Positions 15,423 to 24,228 of a stretch of 64,000 bases of DNA are shown piece after piece. Where the stretch lies: assembly GCF_035685805.1 (NCBI RefSeq), contig NZ_DASSAB010000032.1:1-64000 (forward strand). Direction: 5' to 3'. The DNA is from Dyella_A sp035685805 (GTDB lineage Bacteria > Pseudomonadota > Gammaproteobacteria > Xanthomonadales > Rhodanobacteraceae). Both the position numbers and the translations under genes were made by a program. Each line of letters opens with the position of its first letter. Position 1 is the first letter of the stretch. The notes beneath the pieces were generated by a model that saw only the letters and a program-made list of their open reading frames with translations, made no database searches and had not been told where the DNA came from.

Positions 15423-18229
15423 GGCGCAGCTACACGACGATCCACGGCACAGAATACCCCCGCCGGCGCCGCGCCCATGCCGTGGCGCGCCTCTGCCTGC
15501 AGTTGCCGCAATGCCTGTGAGCGCCGACTGCAGGCGCCCCATCGCGTATCCGATTGTGCCGCGGCCGTGGCCGCCAATGAAGCGGCTTGCTGAAATTCGC
15601 CCCGCGCCAGGTTCAGGCTCACCGCCAGCAGCTGCGCATCTAGCGCCGCCGGCTGGGGCAGCGCCAGCCCCGCGCGGTCGTTGAACCCGCGCAGCGCGTC
15701 CAGCCAGCTCGCCGCCTGGCGCGGATCACCGACCGCGAGCGCGGCGCTGCCCATGCCAGCCAGCGCGGTGGCGTAGGTTTCCGGGGCGGTTTTCTGCTCG
15801 CGTTCGCCGAGCAGGTCGCGCGCCCGACGGAACTGCTCGAGCGCCCGGGCGCCCTGGCGCCGCCGCAGCGCCACCGCCGCAGTCACGTTGAACGCATCGG
15901 CGAGGTTCGTGCGGGCCCACGCCGAGCCGGCGGCCACGCGCCGGCGCATGCCGTCCAGATGCGGCAGCAGCAGTGACTCGGCGTCGGCGTGGCGCTGCAG
16001 TTCGAGGTACTGGGCAGCGAGTGCGTCGAGCGTGCTGAAGTAGAAGTCGGGCGAGTCGGCAGCGTAGTTGCCGGCAATCTGGCTGGCGCGCTCCAGCGCG
16101 CGTACCGCGTCGCCGGTACGCCCGGTCTGCGCCAGTGCCCCGCCGAAGTAGCCCAGCAGCGCCGCCAGCGACGGGCTGGAGGTGCCGATCAGCGTGTCGT
16201 AGTCGGCCAGCGCGCGGCGGAAGCCGTCCAGCGCCTGCTCCGGGCGCGTGCGCAGCGACACCAGCGCCTCGACGAAGCGGTAGTAGACATGGTTGGTGTC
16301 GTCGGCGACGAACAACCGATCCGCCTCGCGCACCGCCCGCTGCGCCACGGCAATGGCCGCCCCATCCTCCCCCTGCGCTGCCTGGGTCAGCGCCAGCACC
16401 GCCAGCGCCTGGATGTGCAGCTCGGGCTCGTGCCGGTCGGGGCGCTGCTCCAGCGCGGCCACGATCGCATCGATCTGCGAGCGCACCTCGGCCAGCGGAA
16501 GATCCTGCACCCCCAGATGGTTGTAGAGCTGGTTGATCCGCACGCGCAGGACCGCGTCGGCGTGGTCGCCGGGCGCCTCGGACAGGAGCGCGATGGCGCG
16601 CTCGTTGGCCACGATGGCCGACGATTCGTCGAGCATGGTGGAATAGCCGCGCCCCAGCGCGGCGTACACCTCGCCGCGCTCGAGCGTCGCGGGCTGATAG
16701 GCCTGCTGCAGTTCGAGCGCCTGTTTCATCAGCGCCACCGCCGGGCCGCCGAGGCTGAGCTGGTTGTAGGAGCGGGCCATCGAAACCATCAGGCTGACCC
16801 GCACCTGTGGCGCAATGTCGGTGCGCCGCGCCAGGCTGACGGCGCCGCGGTCCAGCACCTGGCGCACGGTGACGTGGCTGCCGCCGGCATGGGTCGGGTC
16901 GGCGTTCTCGAACAGCTCCTGCATGAAGCCGGCGATCGCCTGGGTCTTGTCGCGTTCGAGCTCGACCCGCCGCAGTTGCGCCTCGCGCTCCACGCCGAAC
17001 CCCAGCAACATCGCCAGCATCACGCCGGCAACGCCGAGGCCGACGCGATGGCGACGCAGGTACAGCCCCAGCCGGTACCAGCGGTGACCGCGCCGCGCCC
17101 GCACCGGGCGCAGGTCAAGGAAATTCTCCAGGTCCGTCGCCATCTCGCCCACCGTGGCGTAGCGCTCGGACGGGTTGCGCCGCAGCGCCTTCATCACGAT
17201 CGCGTCGACGTCCGGCGGCACTTCGCGCGTCGCCATCACCTTGCCGACGGTCTCGCGGCGCACCCGACGGCTTGGTGGCAACATCCGCCCGGTGACGATC
17301 GCGTTGGAGATGTCCAGCGGACTGTCGCCGTGGGCGCTGCCGAACGGCCGCTGCCCGCACACCAGCTGGTACAGCACTACCCCCAGCGACCACACGTCCG
17401 CGCGCGTGCCCAGCGGCTCGCCACGCACCTGTTCCGGGCTGGCGTAGGCCAGCGTCAGCGCACGCTGCATGGTCATGGTCTGCGCCGCGGCGACGCCGCC
17501 GACGTGGTCGAGCAGCCGGGCAATGCCGAAATCCAGCAGCTTGGGCTCGCCGTCGGCGGTGACCAGGATGTTCGCCGGCTTGATGTCGCGGTGGATCACC
17601 AGCCGCTCGTGTGCATGACGCACCGCCGCGCAGACCTTCAGGAACAGCACCACCCGCCGGCGCAGCGACAGCTGGTGCCGCTCGCACCACGCGTCGATGC
17701 GCTCACCCTCGACGAACTCCAGCGCCAGGAATGGCCGCCCGTCGCGCGTACTGCCGCCGTCGATCAGGTGGGCAATGCCGGGATGGCTGAGCGAGCCCAG
17801 GATGCGCCGTTCTTCGGCGAAGCGCCGACGCACGCCGGGCGCGAGCAGGCTGCCGGTGTTGATGAACTTCAGGGCGACGCGCTGGCGGATTTCTTCCGGT
17901 GAGCCCTCGTCGATGATCCGCTCGGCCAGGTAGACCACGCCCATGCCTCCCTCGCCGAGCTGCCTGACCAGCCGGTAACGGCAGGCCTCGGCCCCGTCGA
18001 CACTGGATCCGCTGGCGTCGTGCAGATCGCCCATCAGCGGCAGCAGCAGCGGCGCCTCGCTGGTGTCGTCGGCCGCCTCGAGCATCCACAGCACTTCGTC
18101 GCGCAGCGCTTCATCGCCCTGGCAGGCGGCCTCCACGTAACGCTCGCGCTGCGCCGCGTCGCCCAGCTCCATTGCGGCAAACGCGATCGGCTTGGCCAGC
18201 GCATAGCGCTGCCGGCGTGCCTCGTTCAT
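15419..18229 (-). CDS. Transmembrane Ser/Thr protein kinase with TPR domain, PknS-like
   Basis: 936 aa. A Hanks-type kinase domain spans ~80-360: glycine loop LGEGGMGVVYL (~90), catalytic HRDIKPAN (~212) and DFG in LLDFGIARLL, all intact, so it should be active. One membrane helix lies near 386-408 (VGLGVAGVMLAMLLGFGV). The remaining ~500 residues are helical repeats of TPR type, predicted periplasmic. The layout matches X. citri PknS, which senses amoebal predation or a related cue and activates the sigma factor EcfK. The kinase and sigma genes overlap by 4 bp here, and the kinase comes first. Inference: this pair controls the T6SS operon downstream. Confidence 0.87.
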   Translation of the reverse strand: MNEARRQRYALAKPIAFAAMELGDAAQRERYVEAACQGDEALRDEVLWMLEAADDTSEAPLLLPLMGDLHDASGSSVDGAEACRYRLVRQLGEGGMGVVYLAERIIDEGSPEEIRQRVALKFINTGSLLAPGVRRRFAEERRILGSLSHPGIAHLIDGGSTRDGRPFLALEFVEGERIDAWCERHQLSLRRRVVLFLKVCAAVRHAHERLVIHRDIKPANILVTADGEPKLLDFGIARLLDHVGGVAAAQTMTMQRALTLAYASPEQVRGEPLGTRADVWSLGVVLYQLVCGQRPFGSAHGDSPLDISNAIVTGRMLPPSRRVRRETVGKVMATREVPPDVDAIVMKALRRNPSERYATVGEMATDLENFLDLRPVRARRGHRWYRLGLYLRRHRVGLGVAGVMLAMLLGFGVEREAQLRRVELERDKTQAIAGFMQELFENADPTHAGGSHVTVRQVLDRGAVSLARRTDIAPQVRVSLMVSMARSYNQLSLGGPAVALMKQALELQQAYQPATLERGEVYAALGRGYSTMLDESSAIVANERAIALLSEAPGDHADAVLRVRINQLYNHLGVQDLPLAEVRSQIDAIVAALEQRPDRHEPELHIQALAVLALTQAAQGEDGAAIAVAQRAVREADRLFVADDTNHVYYRFVEALVSLRTRPEQALDGFRRALADYDTLIGTSSPSLAALLGYFGGALAQTGRTGDAVRALERASQIAGNYAADSPDFYFSTLDALAAQYLELQRHADAESLLLPHLDGMRRRVAAGSAWARTNLADAFNVTAAVALRRRQGARALEQFRRARDLLGEREQKTAPETYATALAGMGSAALAVGDPRQAASWLDALRGFNDRAGLALPQPAALDAQLLAVSLNLARGEFQQAASLAATAAAQSDTRWGACSRRSQALRQLQAEARHGMGAAPAGVFCAVDRRVAAP

Positions 18230-18437
18230 GCAGTTCCCCCTGCAGTGACGCCCGGACCGGCGTCAGCGCGCGAGTATAGGCGTGCCGGCGCAGGCTGTGC
18301 ATCGGCCGTTGCCGCCCGGCCGCACGCGCGCGCCGCTGTGACCGGCGTCGATCCCGCCGCTGCCGCAAAGGATTATTCTTCGCCGATACCGCGCCCCGCC
18401 GCGCCCGCTTCGCCACCTGCTGTATTCCGGAGTCCGC

Positions 18438-18962
18438 ATGAACCTGCTGCGCCACGTCGTCCTTGCCGCCGCCCTGCTGGTGGCCGTCCCGGCCTTCGCC
18501 ACCGACGTGAGCATGGCCAACGGCAGCGTCAACTTCTCCACCCCGTCGAATTGGCTGGGCATCATGCAGACCGACGGCGACCCGGAGGTGCGCGTGTTCC
18601 AGGTTCCGGACCCCTCGCCCACCGCCAGCAACACGCTGGCGCGGGTCACCGTGACGGTGAAGCAGGTGGGCGACATCGGCGGCTACCAGCGCTATGTGGA
18701 TGCCGCAGCGGCCAAGGCGCGCGAGCTGCCGGGCTACCAGTCGATCCGCGGGGTGAGCGATTCGCGCGGGCCCAACGACTACGTCTACACCGCGCAGGAG
18801 AGCGGCGAGTCGATCGCCTACGTAGAGCACTACTGGTACCGCGACGGGCACGCCATCCAGCTGCGTTGCCTGCGACCGGCCTCCAGCCAGGCGGGCGCCC
18901 AGTGGCAGGCGGCTTTCGACCAGGGCTGCAACGACGTCGCCGCCCGTCTGGGCCGGCTCTGA
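18438..18962 (+). CDS. Secreted hypothetical protein
   Basis: 174 aa with a clear signal peptide (hydrophobic ~7-19, cleavage likely after AFA at ~22) and a CCGGAG Shine-Dalgarno before the ATG. The mature part is ~150 residues with two Cys-containing segments near the end (LRCLRP, QGCND), possibly a disulfide. No family was recognised. The gene is divergent from the T6SS kinase gene; the 208-bp gap should hold both promoters. Its place next to the kinase may be chance. Confidence 0.75.
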   Translation: MNLLRHVVLAAALLVAVPAFATDVSMANGSVNFSTPSNWLGIMQTDGDPEVRVFQVPDPSPTASNTLARVTVTVKQVGDIGGYQRYVDAAAAKARELPGYQSIRGVSDSRGPNDYVYTAQESGESIAYVEHYWYRDGHAIQLRCLRPASSQAGAQWQAAFDQGCNDVAARLGRL

Positions 18963-19154
18963 CGACCGGCTGAAGGCAGCGACCGTGGCCCGGACGCGCC
19001 GCGGGCTTGCGCGCCTGGCCGGTCGCTGTCGCCGCAACAGGCCGGCGTGCCGCATCGGAGGTGCGGCATAGGGGGTGCGGCAGGGCGTCCCCTCGGCCTG
19101 ACCCGGCCGGTGCGAGCTTGTACCCTTGGAGATCGCTCCTGCCGGAAACGCTCC

Positions 19155-20435
19155 ATGTCCGATACGTACCAAGCCACCCACGCCTGGGCTCAGGCGCGCG
19201 ACGAGGCCGATCCGCTGCGCGGTTTCCGCGACGAGTTCCTGATCCCGCCCCACCAGGGCCGCGACGGCCACTACTTCTGCGGCAACTCGCTCGGGCTGCA
19301 GCCGCGCGCGGTGCGCCCCGCGCTGAGCGAAGAGCTCGACTACTGGGGCGAGCTGGCGGTGGAGGGGCACTTCAAGGGCCGCGCACCGTGGCTCAACTAC
19401 GAGGACTACCTGCGCGACAACCTGGCCGCGCTGGTCGGCGCCAAGCCCGTCGAAGTGGTGGCAATGAACACCCTCGGGGTGAATCTGCACCTGTTGATGG
19501 TGAGCTTCTATCGCCCCACCGCCGAACGTCCGGCGATCCTGATCGAAGCCGGGGCATTTCCCACCGACCGCTACGCGGTGGAGTCGCAGGTGCGGTTCCA
19601 CGGATTCGACCCGGCCACGGCACTGATCGAGCTGGAGCCGGACGGCCCCAACGGCACCCTCAGCACCGCCGCGATCGAGCGCGCGCTGGCCGAGCACGGC
19701 CCCCGGGTGGCGCTGGTGCTGCTGCCCGGCGTGCAGTACCGCACCGGCCAGGCGTTCGACCTGCCGGCGATCACCGCGCTGGCGCATGCCCGAGGTTGCA
19801 CGGTGGGCTTCGATCTGGCCCACGCGGTCGGCAACCTGCCGATGGCGCTGCATGACAGCGGCGCGGACTTTGCGGTGTGGTGCCACTACAAGTACGTCAA
19901 CTCCGGCCCCGGCGCGGTGGGCGGCGTGTTCGTGCACGAGCGCCATGCCACCACCGCACTGCCGCGATTCCACGGCTGGTGGGGCAACCGTCGCGACAAC
20001 CGCTTCCAGATGGCCCCGGAGTTCGACCCCACGCCGGGTGCAGAGGGCTGGCAGCTGTCCAACCCGCCGATCCTGGCGATGGTGCCGCTGCGCATTTCGC
20101 TGGAGATGTTCCGCCGCGCCGGCATCGACCGCCTGCGCGCCAAGTCGCTGGAGCTCACCGGCTATCTGGAGTGGCTGGTGAACACGCAGCTGTCCGACCT
20201 GCTGCAGATCATCACGCCGGCCGACCCGGCGCAGCGAGGCGCGCAGCTGTCGATCCGCGTGCTGGGCGGGCGCGAGCGCGGCCGGGCGCTGTTCGATTAC
20301 CTGGTCGATCGCGGCATCATCGGCGACTGGCGCGAGCCGGACGTGATCCGCATTTCGCCCGCCCCGCTGTACAACCGCTTCGCCGACTGCCTCGCGTTCG
20401 CCGATGCGGTGCGCGCCTGGAACGACGGCCGCTGA
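19155..20435 (+). CDS. kynU: Kynureninase
   Basis: 426 aa, PLP enzyme that splits kynurenine (or 3-hydroxykynurenine) into anthranilate (or 3-hydroxyanthranilate) and alanine. Signatures are GHYFCGNSLGLQPRAV near residue 40, FDLAHAVGNLPM and the PLP-lysine motif WCHYKYVNSGPG with Lys246. The start at 19155 (MSDTYQATHAW) is chosen because the longer frame has no family sequence. The rest of the kynurenine route (tryptophan dioxygenase, formamidase, monooxygenase) is not in the window. It could serve tryptophan breakdown or NAD synthesis from tryptophan. Confidence 0.95.
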   Translation: MSDTYQATHAWAQARDEADPLRGFRDEFLIPPHQGRDGHYFCGNSLGLQPRAVRPALSEELDYWGELAVEGHFKGRAPWLNYEDYLRDNLAALVGAKPVEVVAMNTLGVNLHLLMVSFYRPTAERPAILIEAGAFPTDRYAVESQVRFHGFDPATALIELEPDGPNGTLSTAAIERALAEHGPRVALVLLPGVQYRTGQAFDLPAITALAHARGCTVGFDLAHAVGNLPMALHDSGADFAVWCHYKYVNSGPGAVGGVFVHERHATTALPRFHGWWGNRRDNRFQMAPEFDPTPGAEGWQLSNPPILAMVPLRISLEMFRRAGIDRLRAKSLELTGYLEWLVNTQLSDLLQIITPADPAQRGAQLSIRVLGGRERGRALFDYLVDRGIIGDWREPDVIRISPAPLYNRFADCLAFADAVRAWNDGR

Positions 20436-20581
20436 CCCGGACGCGGACGGACGTCTGGCGGCTTAGCCGTCCGTACGCGCCCGCCCCGCAGCAACGCAAG
20501 AACATGCACGGAGGCATGCCGTGGACGCGCCGGTTACCATCACCGCCGGCACGCCCGTCCTGATTTCCACCGGAGCCAACG

Positions 20582-22354
20582 ATGCGACATACCCTCCTCC
20601 CCCTGGCCGCGGCCCTCCTGTTCAGCGTACCGCTGGCGGCGCCAGCGCAGTCCGCCACCGTGCAGGACAGCATCCCCAAGCAGGCGCTGGATGCCACCGC
20701 CGCGCCGACCACGCTGGCGGACCTCTCGAACGACCAGCCGGTCATCGCCCGTCATGCAATGGTGGTCTCGGCCCAGCACCTGGCGACCCAGGTGGGCGTG
20801 GACATCCTCAAGCGCGGCGGCAACGCCGTGGATGCCGCCGTGGCGGTGGGCTACGCGCTGGCGGTGGTGCACCCGTGCTGCGGCAACATCGGCGGCGGCG
20901 GCTTCATGCTGGTGCACCTTGCCAACGGCAAGGACGTGTTCCTCGATTTCCGCGAGAAGGCACCGCTCAAGGCCAGCCCCACCATTTTCCAGGATGAGCA
21001 GGGCAACGTCGTGCCGGGCAAGAGCACCGGCACCTACCTGGGCGTGGGCGTGCCGGGCACGGTGATGGGCATGGAGGAGGCGCTGAAGAAGTACGGCCGC
21101 CTGTCGCGCGATCAGGTCATGGCGCCGGCGATCAAGCTGGCCCGGGACGGCTACGTGCTGCAGAAGGGCGACGTGAACATTCTTGACCAGCGCACCAAGG
21201 ATTTCGCCAAGTACCCCAACGTGGCGGCCACTTTCCTGAAAGACGGCAAGCCGCTGCAGGTCGGTGACCGGCTGGTGCAACCGCAGCTGGCAAAGACCCT
21301 GGAGACCATCCGCAAGGGCGGCGCGGATGCGTTCTACCGCGGCGACATCGCGCGCAAGGTGGTGGACGCCAGCGAGGCCAATGGCGGCCTGCTGTCGATG
21401 AAGGACTTCGCCGACTACACCGCCGAGTGGGACACGCCGATCCGCTGCGACTACCGCGGCTATACGGTGGTGTCCGATCCGCCGCCCAGCTCCGGCGGCG
21501 TCACCGTGTGCCAGATCCTGCAGCTGCTGGAACCGTATCCGCTGAAGAACTGGGGCTACGGTGCCACGCGCAGCCTGCATTTCATCATCGAGGCGGAGCG
21601 CCGCGCCTTTGCCGATCGCAACAACTACCTGGGTGATCCGGAGTTCGTGAAGAACCCCGCGAAGAAGCTGCTTTCACGCGAACACACCGACAAGCTGCGC
21701 GCGACGATCGATCCGAACAAGGCCACGCCGTCGACCCAGATCACCGGGAGTCTCGGGGCCACCGAAGGCACCAACACCACCAGCTATGCGGTGGTGGACA
21801 AGGACGGCAATGCGGTGGCGGTCACCTACACCATCAACTACCTGTTCGGCGTGGGGCAGATCGCCGGCGACACCGGCTTCTTCCTCAACAACGAGATGGA
21901 CGACTTCACCTCCAAGCCCGGCGTGCCCAACACGTTCGGGCTGGTGCAGGGCAAGGCCAACCAGGTCGAGGGCGGCAAGCGGCCGCTCAGCTCCATGGCA
22001 CCGACCATCGTGCTCAAGGACGGCAAGCTGTTCATGGTGACGGGCAGCCCCGGCGGCTCCACCATCATCACCACCGTCATGCAGAGCATCACCAACGTGA
22101 TCGACTTCGGCATGAACATGCAGCAGGCGGTAAACGCCCCGCGCATGCACCACCAGTGGTATCCGGACAGCGTGATCGTGGAGCCGGGCCTGCTCACCGC
22201 CACGGTGAAGAAGGAGCTCGAAGACATGGGCTACACCTTCAAGGAAGTGCAGTCCTGGGGCGCGGACGAGGCGATCCTGCGCAATCCGAAAACCGGTCTG
22301 CTCGAGGGCGCCAACGACCGGCGACGGCCGGCGGGGCTGGCCGCGGGGTACTGA
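20582..22354 (+). CDS. ggt: Gamma-glutamyltransferase precursor
   Basis: 590 aa. A signal peptide (residues 1-24) sends it to the periplasm, where it breaks down or transfers the gamma-glutamyl group of glutathione. The precursor cuts itself before the nucleophile Thr399 in EGTNTTSYAVVD, giving large and small subunits. GNAVAVTYTINYLFG, NNEMDDF, PLSSMAP and the PGGSTI loop that holds the substrate are all intact. It stands alone on the plus strand, 146 bp after kynU, and ends in a strong terminator. Confidence 0.96.
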   Translation: MRHTLLPLAAALLFSVPLAAPAQSATVQDSIPKQALDATAAPTTLADLSNDQPVIARHAMVVSAQHLATQVGVDILKRGGNAVDAAVAVGYALAVVHPCCGNIGGGGFMLVHLANGKDVFLDFREKAPLKASPTIFQDEQGNVVPGKSTGTYLGVGVPGTVMGMEEALKKYGRLSRDQVMAPAIKLARDGYVLQKGDVNILDQRTKDFAKYPNVAATFLKDGKPLQVGDRLVQPQLAKTLETIRKGGADAFYRGDIARKVVDASEANGGLLSMKDFADYTAEWDTPIRCDYRGYTVVSDPPPSSGGVTVCQILQLLEPYPLKNWGYGATRSLHFIIEAERRAFADRNNYLGDPEFVKNPAKKLLSREHTDKLRATIDPNKATPSTQITGSLGATEGTNTTSYAVVDKDGNAVAVTYTINYLFGVGQIAGDTGFFLNNEMDDFTSKPGVPNTFGLVQGKANQVEGGKRPLSSMAPTIVLKDGKLFMVTGSPGGSTIITTVMQSITNVIDFGMNMQQAVNAPRMHHQWYPDSVIVEPGLLTATVKKELEDMGYTFKEVQSWGADEAILRNPKTGLLEGANDRRRPAGLAAGY

Positions 22355-22376
22355 TCTCGCCGATCGGCGGAAACGC

Positions 22377-22407
22377 GAAGGGCGCCCCACGGGCGCCCTT
22401 CTTTTTT
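22377..22407 (+). terminator. Intrinsic terminator of ggt
   Basis: AAGGGCGCCC-CAC-GGGCGCCCTT is a perfect 10-bp stem with a 3-base loop, followed by CTTTTTT. Confidence 0.95.
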
Positions 22408-22489
22408 GGTCGAAGCGTCTAGAGCGGGCTGTCTTCAGATCGCGGGGCTAGTTCCGCCCATCACCACGTCAACGTCCAGTTTCACTGCC

Positions 22490-22566
22490 GTCATTCCCGC
22501 GAAAGCGGGAATCCATTTTGATCCCGAGGGAGAAGCGAGATGGATTCCCGCTTTCGCGGGAATGAC
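22490..22566. repeat. Dispersed palindromic element, copy 1 (GTCATTCCCGC type)
   Basis: Two outward copies of GTCATTCCCGCGAAAGCGGGA form an inverted pair about 77 bp long. Each arm is itself a hairpin (CCCGC-TTTC-GCGGG). Related copies lie at 38173-38275, 49243-49352 and 55566-55643, always between genes. Confidence 0.8.
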
Positions 22567-22818
22567 GGCAGTGAGGAGACTCGAGGACTTCTGCTTCCGC
22601 GGGAATGACGGCAGTGAGGAGACTCGAGGACTCCTGCTTTCGCGGGAATGACGGCCGTGAGGAAACTCGAGGACTCCCGCTTTCGCGGGAATGACGGCCG
22701 TGAGGGAGACTCGAGGACTCCTGCTTTCGCGGGAATGACGGCCGTGAGGAGACTCGAGGACTCCCGCTTTCGCGGTAATGAGGGCCTCGAGCAGACCCGC
22801 TGACTCCAGATTTCGCGG
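22560..22818. repeat. Tandem array of six ~43-bp units
   Basis: Units start at 22560, 22603, 22646, 22689 (44 bp), 22733 and 22776; the last is degenerate. Each unit has GAATGACGGC, GTGAGGA, a CTCGAG palindrome and TTTCGCGG. The unit appears to have grown from one arm of the adjacent palindromic element. Open frames crossing it are by-products of the period and were not called as genes. The 22.36-22.96 kb gap holds nothing else besides the ggt terminator and the repeat next to proA. Confidence 0.9.
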
Positions 22819-22893
22819 ATATGACGTCGAGGCGAGGGGGCGGACGGCTATGCCGAGTGCCGTGGCGCCGTAATGGCCGCGTGCGCACTCGGC

Positions 22894-22939
22894 CCCTGTG
22901 CGCGATCGGGCTGGCCGCTTCGTTTGATCGCGCACAGGG
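22894..22939. repeat. Perfect 14-bp inverted repeat after proA (REP-like)
   Basis: CCCTGTGCGCGATC and its exact complement are 18 bp apart, 17 bp after the proA stop. On the minus strand the right arm begins AGGAGCGCACCCTGTGCGCG, similar to REP sequences. It may act as the 3' end of the arg-pro transcript. Confidence 0.6.
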
Positions 22940-22956
22940 TGCGCTCCTGCAGGGCC

Positions 22957-24228
22957 TCAGCGACTACGGCTCTCCGGATGCCGCACTTGCCCTTCTCCGC
23001 GCACCACGAAGCGCTCGATGGTGAGCGACTCCGCACCCATCGGGCCGTAGGCGTGCAGGCGGGTGGTGGAGATGCCGATCTCCGCGCCGAGCCCGAGTTG
23101 CCCGCCGTCGGAAAAGCGCGAGGAGGCATTGACCATGATCACCGCCGAGCGCAGTGCGTGGACGAAGCGCGCGGCCGTCGCCTGGTTGCGCGTGGCGATC
23201 ACCTCGGTGTGGTCGGAGCCGTAGCGGCGGATGTGGGCGATCGCCGCGTCGAGATCGTCGACGACGCGCACTGCCAGGATCAGGTCGAGGAACTCCGCGT
23301 CATAGTCGTCCTCGGTCGCGGCGGTCATCTCTCCCGCCAGCGAGCGACTGGCCTCGTCGCCGCGCAACTCCACGCCCTTCGCACGCAGCGCTTCGGCGGC
23401 CCGCGGCAGGAAGCTCGGCGCGATGTCCTTGTGCACCAGCAGCGTCTCCAGCGCATTGCACACGCCGGTGCGGGTGGTCTTGCCATCGAGCAGCAGCGCA
23501 AGCGCGAGGTCCGGATCGGCCTCGCGATCCACGTACAGGTGGCACACGCCCTTGTAATGCTTGATCACCGGCACGCGCGCATGCTCGGTGACGAAGCGGA
23601 TCAGACCCTCGCCGCCGCGAGGAATCGCCAGGTCGACGATCTCGCTCAGCTGCAGCAGCTCGACCATCGCTTCGCGACGCAGGTCGTCCATGATGGTCAG
23701 CGTTTCCTTCGGCACGCCGTGCTTGTCCAGCGCCTCGTGCAGCGCCGCGGCGATCGCCAGGTTGGAGTGGATCGCCTCCTTGCCGCCGCGCAGGATGACG
23801 GCGTTGCCGGCCTTCATGCACAGCGCCGCGGCATCGGCGGTCACATTCGGCCGGGCCTCGTAGATCATCGCCACCACGCCCAGCGGAATCCGCACGCGCT
23901 CGATCGCCAGCCCGTTGGGGCGCTCTTCGCGGCGCGTCACCTGCCCCACCACGTCTGGCAGCCCGGCGACTTCGCGCACCGCGTCCGCGATCGCCGCCAC
24001 CCGCGAAGCGTCCAGCTTCAGTCGATCGAGCATGGCGCCCTGCACGCCCTTGTCGGCGGCACCGGCCATGTCCTTCGCGTTGGCATCAAGAATGTCCTGC
24101 GCGTGCGCGTCCACCGCGGCGGCCATGTCCAGTAGCAGCGCGCGCCGCGCAGCGTCGTCGAGGCCGGCGATGGCGGGGGCGGCGTCGCGGCAAGCCAGTG
24201 CGCGGGTTCGGATATCGCTCATGCTCAA
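22957..24228 (-). CDS. proA: Gamma-glutamyl phosphate reductase
   Basis: 423 aa, second step of proline synthesis: reduces gamma-glutamyl phosphate to the semialdehyde with NADPH. Key stretches are ARPNVTADAAALCMKAGNA, the catalytic-cysteine motif TRTGVCNALET and VIMVNASSRFSDGGQLGLGAEIGIST. The start overlaps the proB stop as ATGA, so kinase and reductase are coupled, fitting their labile shared intermediate. Last gene of the arginine/proline array. Confidence 0.96.
   Translation of the reverse strand: MSMSDIRTRALACRDAAPAIAGLDDAARRALLLDMAAAVDAHAQDILDANAKDMAGAADKGVQGAMLDRLKLDASRVAAIADAVREVAGLPDVVGQVTRREERPNGLAIERVRIPLGVVAMIYEARPNVTADAAALCMKAGNAVILRGGKEAIHSNLAIAAALHEALDKHGVPKETLTIMDDLRREAMVELLQLSEIVDLAIPRGGEGLIRFVTEHARVPVIKHYKGVCHLYVDREADPDLALALLLDGKTTRTGVCNALETLLVHKDIAPSFLPRAAEALRAKGVELRGDEASRSLAGEMTAATEDDYDAEFLDLILAVRVVDDLDAAIAHIRRYGSDHTEVIATRNQATAARFVHALRSAVIMVNASSRFSDGGQLGLGAEIGISTTRLHAYGPMGAESLTIERFVVRGEGQVRHPESRSR

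Noticed and set aside
22560..22818. CRISPR-like array
   Set aside because: Units are contiguous with no unique spacers and no cas genes are nearby.
22406..22935. ORFs over the 43-bp tandem array on both strands
   Set aside because: Their protein repeats arise only from the DNA period; no start signal or family pattern.
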